Positions 31,729 through 39,390 of a stretch of DNA of 48,921 bases are shown piece after piece. A program made the translations under genes and the position numbers. Source of the DNA: an uncultured bacterium. Its GTDB lineage: Bacteria; Bacillota; Clostridia; Oscillospirales; Acutalibacteraceae. The notes beneath the pieces were generated by a model, which saw only the letters and a program-made list of their open reading frames with translations, made no database searches and had not been told where the DNA came from. How positions within the stretch are numbered: position 1 is the stretch's first letter; every line of letters begins with the position of its first letter. The stretch lies in the NCBI GenBank assembly GCA_905215055.1, contig CAJMOH010000018.1, positions 1 through 48,921 on the forward strand. Reading direction: 5' to 3'.

Positions 31729-32569
31729 AAATATGGAGACCTTTCTCTGCTGCGACAAGGAATGGGAGGAGGCCGGCACTGTTCTGTTCGGCGCGCCCTT
31801 TGACTCCACCACCTCCTACCGGCCCGGCTCCCGGTTTGGCAGCAGCGCCATCCGCCGGGAGTCCTACGGCATTGAGAGTTACAGTCCCTATCAGGACAGG
31901 GATCTGCTGGACATCGCCGTGTTTGACAGCGGCGACATCGAGCTCCCCCTGGGGGACGCGGCCCTGGCTCTGGCGCAGATTGAGGAGCGCGCCGCCGCCA
32001 TCCTGGAAGCCGGCAAGCGGCCCTTCCTGCTGGGGGGCGAGCATCTGGTGACGCTGGGGGCCTTCCGGGCGGCCTTCGCCAAGTACCCGGACATCCGCAT
32101 CCTCCACTTTGACGCCCACGCCGACCTGCGGGACGACTACCTGGGGGTGCAGCTCTCCCACGCCTGCGTGCTGCGCCGGTGCTGGGAGCTGTGCGGCGAT
32201 GGGAGGATCTTTCAGTTCGGCATCCGCTCCGGGGACCGGGAAGAGTTCCGCTGGGGCCGGGACCATGTCTGCACCCACAAGTTCGAATTAAACGGCCTGG
32301 AAGAACGGCTGGAGCGGCTGGGGGACACCCCGGTGTACTTCACTCTGGATCTGGACGTGCTGGACCCCAGCGTGTTCCCCGGTACCGGTACCCCGGAGCC
32401 GGGAGGCGTTTCCTTTGAGGAGCTGCGCAAGGCCGTCACTTTGGTGTGCCAGAAAGCCAACGTGGTGGCCTGCGACGTCAACGAGCTGAGCCCGCCCTAC
32501 GACCAAAGCGGTGCCAGTACCATGGCGGCCTGTAAGATTGTCCGGGAAATGCTGTTGGCGCTGTGGTAA
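31718..32569 (+). CDS. speB: Agmatinase
   Basis: Ureohydrolase of 283 residues that hydrolyses agmatine to putrescine and urea. The binuclear manganese ligands are visible in GGEHLVT, FDAHADLRDDY and TLDLDVLDPSVFPGTGTPEPGG. The N-terminal FGAPFDSTTSYRPGSRFG is typical of agmatinases rather than arginases. ATG 31718 lies within the end of speE, ten bases after GGAGGAG; ATG 31733 is a possible shorter start. With SpeA it gives the two-step arginine-to-putrescine route. The gene is followed by a MITE-like element. Confidence 0.95.
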   Translation: MLSKNMETFLCCDKEWEEAGTVLFGAPFDSTTSYRPGSRFGSSAIRRESYGIESYSPYQDRDLLDIAVFDSGDIELPLGDAALALAQIEERAAAILEAGKRPFLLGGEHLVTLGAFRAAFAKYPDIRILHFDAHADLRDDYLGVQLSHACVLRRCWELCGDGRIFQFGIRSGDREEFRWGRDHVCTHKFELNGLEERLERLGDTPVYFTLDLDVLDPSVFPGTGTPEPGGVSFEELRKAVTLVCQKANVVACDVNELSPPYDQSGASTMAACKIVREMLLALW

Positions 32570-32582
32570 AGGAAAACAACGC

Positions 32583-32930
32583 CGAAGGCGCGCAGAGTTC
32601 TTTGCCCAGCTTTCTGCGAAAGAAAGCTGGCGGGGTGTGGGGCAGCGCCCCACGACCGAAAGCAAAGCGCAGCTTTGCGGGAAAAGAGTGCAGCACCGCA
32701 GGCCGCACGGCGCGCAGCGCATAGGCCAAGGTGCGGCCGGTTTTCGCCGCTCTTTCCGGGAAGCTGGGCGGGAACCGTCCGGGCCCTTGTTTACAGGCCT
32801 CCGGCCTGGTATGACAACGGCCCTGGCTTTTTTCCCGGCTGCGCCGCAAGGGCAAGGCCGTAAGGCTCCGCCTTACCAACCGCCAGCTTTTTGAAAAAAG
32901 CTGGACCAAAAACTTTTACGCGCTTCGCGA
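32583..32930. mobile_element. MITE-like element with about 50-bp imperfect terminal inverted repeats
   Basis: Non-coding block of about 350 bases between speB and the carboxyspermidine genes. The left end reads GGCGCGCAGAGTTCTTTGCC then AGCTTTCT-GCG-AAAGAAAGCT. The right end, inverted, reads GAAGCGCGTAAAAGTTTTTG then CCAGCTTTTTTCAAAAAGCTGG; both lead into GGCGG. Inside are the CAAAGC-GCA-GCTTTG palindrome (about 32664-32680) and CCCTTGTTTA with a CAGGCC-TCC-GGCCTG hairpin (32784-32808), both shared with copy A at 528-860. No transposase and no clear target duplication are seen. The bases from 32931 to 33045 show small inverted repeats only. Confidence 0.65.
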
Positions 32931-33057
32931 TATTCATTTCTAAATCTTCATTACATTGTGCGCCGCGCGGGCGAGCCGACCTCTCGATGCAGAGAGCGAA
33001 GTGGAACGAGCGATAACGCGACTCGTCCCGTCCGGCCACGGATAAGGAGTGTTTCTC

Positions 33058-34317
33058 ATGAGCAAAGTTCTCATCATCGGCTGCGGCGGTGTGGCCAATG
33101 TGGCCATCCGCAAGTGCTGCCAGTGCGACGATCTTTTCACCGACATCTGCATTGCCTCCCGCACCAAGTCCAAGTGCGATGCCCTTAAGGCCGACCTGGA
33201 GGGCAAAACCAAAACCCGCATCACCACCGCCCAGGTGAACGCCGACGACGCCTCTCAGGTGGCGGCCCTCATCCGGGAGTACCAGCCCGACCTGGTGATG
33301 AACATCGCCCTGCCCTATCAGGATCTGGCCATTATGGACGCCTGCCTGGAGTGCGGCGTCAACTACCTGGACACCGCCAACTACGAGCCGGAGGACCTGT
33401 CCGACCCGGAGTGGAAGGCCAACTACGAAAAGCGCTGCAAGGAGGAGGGCTTCTCCGCTTACTTTGACTATTCCTACCAGTGGGCCTACAAGGAGAAATT
33501 TGAGAAGGCCGGCCTGACCGCCCTGCTGGGCACCGGCTTCGACCCCGGCGTCACCCAGGCCTACTGCGCCTATGCCCAGAAGCACCTGTTCGACCAGATC
33601 GACACCATCGACATTCTGGACTGCAACGGGGGAGATCACGGCTATCCCTTCGCCACCAACTTCAACCCCGAAGTGAACCTGCGGGAAGTGTCTGCCCCCG
33701 GCTCCTACTGGGAGGACGGACATTGGGTGGAGATTCCCGCCATGAGCATCAAGCGGGAGTACGACTTCAAGGAGGTGGGCCAGAAGGACATGTACCTGCT
33801 CCACCACGAGGAGATCGAGAGCTTGGCCAAGAACATTCCCGGCGTCAAGCGCATCCGGTTCTTTATGACCTTCGGACAGAGCTACCTGACCCACATGAAG
33901 TGCCTGGAAAACGTGGGCATGCTCTCCACCGAGCCTGTGGAGTTTGAGGGCCACAAGATTGTTCCCATCCAGTTCCTGAAGGCTCTGCTGCCTGACCCGG
34001 CCACCCTGGGGTCCCGCACCGTGGGCAAGACCAACATCGGCTGCATCTTCACCGGCAAGAAGGACGGCCAGGAGAAAAAGGCCTATATCTACAACATCTG
34101 TGACCACCAGGAGTGCTACAAAGAAGTGGGTTCCCAGGCCATTTCCTACACCACCGGCGTGCCCGCCATGGTGGGGGCTATGATGCTGCTCACCGGCAAG
34201 TGGTCAAAGCCCGGCGTCTACACTGTGGAGGAGTTCGATCCCGATCCCTACATGGACGCCCTGAACCAGTGGGGCCTGCCCTGGCAGATCGACGAGAACC
34301 CCGTCCTGGTGGACTGA
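33058..34317 (+). CDS. Carboxy(nor)spermidine synthase (saccharopine dehydrogenase family)
   Basis: NAD(P)H-dependent enzyme of 419 residues that condenses putrescine (or diaminopropane) with aspartate-4-semialdehyde to carboxyspermidine (or carboxynorspermidine). The Rossmann loop VLIIGCGGVANVAIRKC is at 4-20. The family blocks NIALPYQDLAIMDACLECGVNYLDTANYE, GTGFDPGVTQAYCAYAQKH and LDCNGGDHGYPFATNFNPE are clear and match CASDH/CANSDH of Campylobacter, Vibrio and Bacteroides. Start at ATG 33058, eight bases after AAGGAG; upstream in-frame starts are in the repeat-derived region. The decarboxylase gene follows after one base. Confidence 0.94.
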   Translation: MSKVLIIGCGGVANVAIRKCCQCDDLFTDICIASRTKSKCDALKADLEGKTKTRITTAQVNADDASQVAALIREYQPDLVMNIALPYQDLAIMDACLECGVNYLDTANYEPEDLSDPEWKANYEKRCKEEGFSAYFDYSYQWAYKEKFEKAGLTALLGTGFDPGVTQAYCAYAQKHLFDQIDTIDILDCNGGDHGYPFATNFNPEVNLREVSAPGSYWEDGHWVEIPAMSIKREYDFKEVGQKDMYLLHHEEIESLAKNIPGVKRIRFFMTFGQSYLTHMKCLENVGMLSTEPVEFEGHKIVPIQFLKALLPDPATLGSRTVGKTNIGCIFTGKKDGQEKKAYIYNICDHQECYKEVGSQAISYTTGVPAMVGAMMLLTGKWSKPGVYTVEEFDPDPYMDALNQWGLPWQIDENPVLVD

Positions 34318-34318
34318 C

Positions 34319-35440
<1,122 letters not shown>

Positions 35441-35442
35441 CA

Positions 35443-35590
35443 CAGAAGCGCCGCGAAGCGGAGTAAAAGTTTCGCTCTTCTCGCCTACCGGCTCGGTCGG
35501 TTGCTGGACGCGTTCCACCGGAACGCAGCAACCCTTTTTCAAAAGGCTGCGACCTTTTGTGAGCGGCGTAGCCGCGATGGAGAAAATCAG
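35443..35590. repeat. Palindromic intergenic repeat, copy D
   Basis: Starts AAGCGCCGCGAAGCGGAGTA followed by AAAGTTTCGC; then CTCGGTCGG (35492-35500) and the two-step hairpin with outer stem TTGCT/AGCAA and inner GCGTTCC/GGAACGC (loop ACC), ending with CCTTTTTCAAAAGG and GCTGCGACCTTTTG like the left arm of copy A. Located between nspC and its terminator. Confidence 0.7.
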
Positions 35591-35670
35591 AAGAACAGCG
35601 GGTAACCTTTGGCTGCCCGCGCTTTCTTCGGCCGGTGAGGCAGAAGGTCATCTCTGCTCCCGGAAAAACA

Positions 35671-35702
35671 AAAGGACACCCAGTTTTCCGGGTGTCCTTT
35701 TT
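35671..35702. terminator. Bidirectional terminator between nspC and the flavodiiron gene
   Basis: Stem AAAGGACACCC/GGGTGTCCTTT with T runs on both sides, suited to both convergent units. Confidence 0.9.
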
Positions 35703-35723
35703 GCGTGTGAGTGACCTTGCGGT

Positions 35724-36929
35724 TCAGTCCTTCAAAGACCCCACAATGGCGTCCTTCAGGGCGTCCAGCTGGGCCTTGCTGTCCTCCTTCAAGGAGGACT
35801 TCAGAGTGACAACAGGCTCCAGCAGGGTCATGCCCTTCATCTCTTCCAGGCGCAGGCGGATCAGCTTGCCGCTGGCGGGGTTCCAGGTGCCGTTCTCAAT
35901 CAGGCCCACGGTGCGGTTCTGTACCAGCAGGGCCTTCATGTCGTGGAGGAAATTGTACATGGCGGGATAAATGCCGTTGTTATAGGTGGGGCAGGCCAGC
36001 ACGATGTGGCTGCACCGGAACACCTCCGCGATCAGGGTGGACACATGGGTGCTGGACACGTCGTACACGGCGATGTTCTTCACCCCGGCCTGTGCCAGAC
36101 CGCTGGCCAGCAGGTTGGCGGCGTTTTCCGTGTTGCCGTACATGGAGGCGTAGAAAATGGCCACAGCCTTGTCCTCCGGCTGATAGCGGCTCCACAGGTC
36201 GTACTTGTTCAACAGATAGGCCAAGTCGCTGCGCCATACCGGACCGTGAAGGGGGCAGATGGTCTGAATGTCCAGCCCAGAGAGCTTTTTCAGCGCGGCC
36301 TGGACCTGGGGGCCGTACTTGCCCACAATGTTGCTGTAATAGCGGCGGGCGTCAGCCAGCCAGTCCTTGTCAAAGTCCACCTCGTCGTTGAACAGGGCGC
36401 CGTCCACCGCGCCGAAGGTGCCGAAGGCGTCGGCGGAGAACAGAATCTTCTCCTTCTCCTCATAGGAGACCATCACCTCGGGCCAGTGAACCATGGGGGC
36501 GGTGTAGAACCGCAGCGTGTGCTCGCCCAGCTCTAAAGCCTCCCCCTCTTTGACCACCAGGGCGTGGCTGTCTACGTCAAAGTCGTAGAACTGGCGGATC
36601 ATCTGGAAGGTTTTGGCGTTGCCCACAATCTTCAGGTTGGGATAGTAGGGCAGCAGCATTTCAATGGTGGCGCAGTGGTCGGGCTCCATGTGGTTGACAA
36701 TCAGGTAATCCAGAGGCCGGTCCCCCAGAGCGGCCCGGACGTTCTGGATAAACTGAAGGGCAATGGAGGAATCCACCGTGTCCAGCAAAGCTGTTTTTTC
36801 GTCCAAAATGACGTAGGAGTTGTAAGAGACGCCCCGGGGAATGGGGAACAGATTTTCAAACAGGGCCAGACGGCGGTCGCTGCCGCCCACCCAGATTACA
36901 GAATCGCTGATGTTTCTTGTATAGACCAT
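35724..36929 (-). CDS. Flavodiiron protein (FprA-type)
   Basis: Cytoplasmic A-type flavoprotein of 401 residues that reduces oxygen (or nitric oxide) to protect anaerobes. The beta-lactamase-like domain (1-250) carries the diiron ligands in NHMEPDHC (His80, Glu82, Asp84, His85), further His in APMVHWPEVMVSY, Asp in FSADAFGTFG and His in CPLHGPVWR. The C-terminal flavodoxin domain starts IFYASMYGNTENAA (FMN phosphate loop) and includes ACPTYNNGIYPAM and IENGTWNPASG. AAAGGAG lies seven bases before ATG 36929. Single-gene unit. Confidence 0.96.
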   Translation of the reverse strand: MVYTRNISDSVIWVGGSDRRLALFENLFPIPRGVSYNSYVILDEKTALLDTVDSSIALQFIQNVRAALGDRPLDYLIVNHMEPDHCATIEMLLPYYPNLKIVGNAKTFQMIRQFYDFDVDSHALVVKEGEALELGEHTLRFYTAPMVHWPEVMVSYEEKEKILFSADAFGTFGAVDGALFNDEVDFDKDWLADARRYYSNIVGKYGPQVQAALKKLSGLDIQTICPLHGPVWRSDLAYLLNKYDLWSRYQPEDKAVAIFYASMYGNTENAANLLASGLAQAGVKNIAVYDVSSTHVSTLIAEVFRCSHIVLACPTYNNGIYPAMYNFLHDMKALLVQNRTVGLIENGTWNPASGKLIRLRLEEMKGMTLLEPVVTLKSSLKEDSKAQLDALKDAIVGSLKD

Positions 36930-37002
36930 CGTTTGCTCCTTTCCAAAGATCCAGTGTTTGAAAAGCGTGACGGGATTTGATAATTTTTTGCCAACTACAA
37001 AG

Positions 37003-37031
37003 AGAGTACCATATTTTTCTGGAAAGTGCAA
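37003..37031 (-). promoter_or_regulatory. Promoter candidate for the flavodiiron gene
   Basis: Minus strand TTGCAC (37031-37026), 17-nt spacer, TACTCT (37008-37003). Confidence 0.42.
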
Positions 37032-37181
37032 GGGAGCGAGGGCGGGAAAACACCTGGCTTTTCCCGGAAACAGCCGCCTTTTGTCACTTTCTCCGTTTTG
37101 GGGAAAAGGGCCGGGCCTCCCGGGGAAAAACTGGAGGTTTTTCCAGCGCCGGGCAGGAGATGCCGTCCCGCGAAAGGACGG
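37032..37181. other. Intergenic region without a gene
   Basis: Between the divergent flavodiiron and glycosyltransferase promoters. Two perfect hairpins are visible: GGAAAAAC-TGGAG-GTTTTTCC (37124-37144) and CCGTCC-CGCGAAA-GGACGG (about 37163-37181). No ribosome site with a credible frame is seen; the long frame that crosses the region belongs to the glycosyltransferase reading phase. Confidence 0.5.
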
Positions 37182-37210
37182 TTTACCTTCTGGCGGAAAG
37201 CGTGTATACT
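37182..37210 (+). promoter_or_regulatory. Promoter of the glycosyltransferase gene
   Basis: TTTACC (37182-37187), 17-nt spacer, TATACT (37205-37210). Transcription would begin near 37217, ruling out the in-frame ATG at that point as a normal start. Confidence 0.6.
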
Positions 37211-37306
37211 AATAGCATGAACAAGGACCTGGGCCGTCATTCCCGGCAGAAGAGATTTTCCTCCCGCAAGGGGCCTGGAACGCCGGCTTTTGAAGGAGGC
37301 TTTTTT

Positions 37307-39004
37307 ATGACGGGTGTGCTGATTTCCCTGGCGGTGTGCGGGCTGGGGGCGCTGCTGGCGGTCCGGTGCCTGTCCGCCTGGGGGGTCAGGCTGCGGCTGC
37401 CGCTGTTCCGCCCTGCTCTGGCCCAGGAGAGCCGCGAGCCGGAACCCCTCCAGCCTTTGTGGAAGATTTTCCTGCTGGGAACTGGGTCTCGAATAGGGCT
37501 GGTGCTGGCGGCCATGCTGGCCGCTATGATTCTGGCCGGTGAAGCCCTCACCCTGGAGGAAGCCTTCCAGCAGCTTCAGCGCTGGGACGCCAACCACTAC
37601 ATCCACTTGATTGAGCAGGGCTACGACGGCTATCAGGAAAACGGGGAGCATCTGTTTTTGGTGTTCTTTCCGGGATATGTGTGGGCTGTGCGGCTTCTGC
37701 GGCTGGTGATCCCTCACACGGCCCTGGCGGGGACGGTCCTTTCCTGCCTGTGTTACGGGGGAGCCTGCTGCTACCTGTACCGGCTGGCCGGGGCGGTGTA
37801 CAGCAGCCGGGTGGCCTGGGACGCCCTGCTGTACCTGTCTCTGTTTCCCTTCTCCTTTTTCTCCGGCCTGGTCATGACAGAGGGGCTGTTCCTGCTGGCA
37901 ACCGCGGGGGCCTGCTGGTACGCCTGGAAGGGGAGGTGGCTGGCCTTTGGCCTGTTTGGGGCGCTGGCCTCCCTGACCAGGATGACCGGCCTGCTGGTGA
38001 TTGCCGCGGGAGTGGTTCAGCTGCTGTGGACCTACCAGCCCTTGGCCTCGCCGGTGCGAAAGTCCCTGAGCCGCAGCTGGAGGCCGGTTTTGTTCCGCCT
38101 GCCCCTGGTGCTGCTCCCCGGGGTGGGGACGCTGCTGTACCTGCTGCTGAACAGCTGGGTGGACGGAGATCCCTTTGCCTTTGTCACCCACCAGGAGCAT
38201 TGGTATCAGGGCTATCTGTGGATCTCCCAGGTGGTGGAGTACATAGCCCGGTACTTTGTGGACAACGCAGGCAACTCCTTCGGCTGGTCCGTGTGGTTTC
38301 CAGACCTGGCCCTGTTCGCGGGTGGGCTTTTCCTGCTGGCCTGGGGAATCCTCCGGCGGGAGCATCCAGCGGGGCTGCTGGCTTATGGCTTTTGCTTTTT
38401 CGCGGCCACCTATTCCCTTTCCTGGCTGCTCAGCGGGGGAAGGTATCTTTCCACCTGCTTCGTGCTGTTTTTCCTTTTGGCAAAGCTGACGGAAAAGCGC
38501 CCGGCCCTGCGTGCTTCCCTGCTGGGCGGGGAGGGGGTGCTCTTGGGGGTCTATCTCTGCGGGTTTCTTTCCGGCGCCCAGGTGATGCGACCCTTCGGGG
38601 AAGCGGGCCTTCCAGCGGAAGTGAAAAAATGCCGGCAAACAAAAAGGACCGCCTCCATAGGCGGTCCTTTCGTTGCAGGCTGTTTATTCGGCCAGGGCTC
38701 TGGTGAGCCAGGCGTCGGCGATGTCCAGGGCCAGGTACAGGCCGCTTTTCTCGCTGGTTTTCACAATCTGCTTCCGGGTGCGGATTTCGGGGTCGGTGTA
38801 CATCAGCTGGACCGTCACCTTGTCGGCCACGTCCAGGTCGCCCACCTTTTTCTTGGACTTGATGTCCATTTTGATGACGTATTTATCGGTCATGCTGCCA
38901 TAGTAGATGGTATCCCCGCAGCGCACCAGGGGCTTCCCTTTATAGGTGGGGAAGCTTTGCTTTTTTTGCTCGCTCAAACAATCACCGCGCTTTCTACTTT
39001 CTAA
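37307..39004 (+). CDS. PIG-V-like membrane mannosyltransferase, apparent 3' frameshift
   Basis: Integral membrane glycosyltransferase with about ten hydrophobic segments, using lipid-linked sugar. RWDANHYIHLIEQGY near residue 91 is the hallmark WDA-HY-GY motif of the PIG-V (GT76) group; FFPGYVWAVRLL, FSFFSGLVMTEGLFLL and ALASLTRMTGLLV follow. AAGGAGG lies seven bases before ATG 37307. The conserved part ends near residue 430 (GFLSGAQVMRPF). The frame then runs through a terminator and the whole antisense strand of the next gene, to 39004. One base fewer near 38591-38600 would give GKRAFQRK and stop at 38622-38624, just before the terminator, so the true gene probably ends there. Confidence 0.78.
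   Translation: MTGVLISLAVCGLGALLAVRCLSAWGVRLRLPLFRPALAQESREPEPLQPLWKIFLLGTGSRIGLVLAAMLAAMILAGEALTLEEAFQQLQRWDANHYIHLIEQGYDGYQENGEHLFLVFFPGYVWAVRLLRLVIPHTALAGTVLSCLCYGGACCYLYRLAGAVYSSRVAWDALLYLSLFPFSFFSGLVMTEGLFLLATAGACWYAWKGRWLAFGLFGALASLTRMTGLLVIAAGVVQLLWTYQPLASPVRKSLSRSWRPVLFRLPLVLLPGVGTLLYLLLNSWVDGDPFAFVTHQEHWYQGYLWISQVVEYIARYFVDNAGNSFGWSVWFPDLALFAGGLFLLAWGILRREHPAGLLAYGFCFFAATYSLSWLLSGGRYLSTCFVLFFLLAKLTEKRPALRASLLGGEGVLLGVYLCGFLSGAQVMRPFGEAGLPAEVKKCRQTKRTASIGGPFVAGCLFGQGSGEPGVGDVQGQVQAAFLAGFHNLLPGADFGVGVHQLDRHLVGHVQVAHLFLGLDVHFDDVFIGHAAIVDGIPAAHQGLPFIGGEALLFLLAQTITALSTF
38641..38670. terminator. Terminator between glycosyltransferase and small conserved gene
   Basis: Stem AAAGGACCGCC/GGCGGTCCTTT (38643-38653 and 38660-38670). 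The minus strand continues with TTTTTG, so it mainly ends the ireB transcript; the plus side has only TTTCGTT. Confidence 0.8.
38684..38977 (-). CDS. Small conserved Clostridial protein, unknown function
   Basis: A 97-residue soluble protein. The block YKGKPLVRCGDTIYYGSMTDKYVIKMDI followed by KVTVQLMYTDP and IVKTSEKSGLYLALDIADAWLTRAL is of a kind I know from many Clostridia as a conserved hypothetical, so I take it as real although the start is weak (TTG 38977, poor ribosome site). It lies 43 bases after ireB on the same strand and probably shares its transcript. The whole gene lies antisense inside the readthrough part of the glycosyltransferase frame. Confidence 0.72.
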   Translation of the reverse strand: MSEQKKQSFPTYKGKPLVRCGDTIYYGSMTDKYVIKMDIKSKKKVGDLDVADKVTVQLMYTDPEIRTRKQIVKTSEKSGLYLALDIADAWLTRALAE

Positions 39005-39020
39005 GAGTGTAACGAAAACA

Positions 39021-39278
39021 TCACTCGCCCAGGTAAGAACGCACCATGGCTTTTAAAAGCTCGTCGCGGTCAATCCGGCGGATGAGGCTGCGGGCGTTGT
39101 TGTGGGTTGTGATATAGGTGGGGTCCTCCGAGAGAATGTATCCCACAATCTGGCTGATGGGATTGTACCCCTTTTCCTTCAGCGCGTCATACACCGTCAG
39201 CAGAATGCGCTTCATGTCCGCCTCGCGCACCTCTTCCATGGAAAAGGTGATGGTGTTGTTGGAATAATCGTCCGGCAT
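39021..39278 (-). CDS. ireB: IreB family regulatory phosphoprotein
   Basis: An 85-residue cytoplasmic protein of the UPF0297 family. In Enterococcus, IreB is phosphorylated on Thr by the PASTA kinase IreK and dampens cephalosporin resistance. The NTITFSMEEVREADMKRILLTVYDALKEKGYNPISQIVGYILSEDPTYITTHNNARSLIRRIDRDELLKAMVR core (described by its ends NTITF and AMVR) is intact, including the Thr near residue 7 of the phosphosite region. CGGAGG lies eight bases before ATG 39278. The usual neighbours ruvX and DUF1292 are absent here. Confidence 0.94.
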   Translation of the reverse strand: MPDDYSNNTITFSMEEVREADMKRILLTVYDALKEKGYNPISQIVGYILSEDPTYITTHNNARSLIRRIDRDELLKAMVRSYLGE

Positions 39279-39318
39279 GGGAAACACCTCCGTATCGTCC
39301 CAAAATTTCCTACTATCT

Positions 39319-39347
39319 ATCATACAGGATCTTGCCTGGGATTGCAA
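39319..39347 (-). promoter_or_regulatory. Promoter of the ireB unit
   Basis: Minus strand TTGCAA (39347-39342), 17-nt spacer, TATGAT (39324-39319), 40 bases before the ireB start. Confidence 0.75.
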
Positions 39348-39390
39348 GCGATTTTTCCACGCTTCCCCCATTTTTCAGGGAAAAAAGCCC

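Noticed and set aside
32583..32930. Coding frames inside the MITE-like element
   Set aside because: Short, repeat-derived and without ribosome sites; no transposase-like residues.
36977..37306. Upstream extension of the glycosyltransferase
   Set aside because: The promoter at 37182-37210 and the strong site before ATG 37307 show that the upstream frame is not translated.
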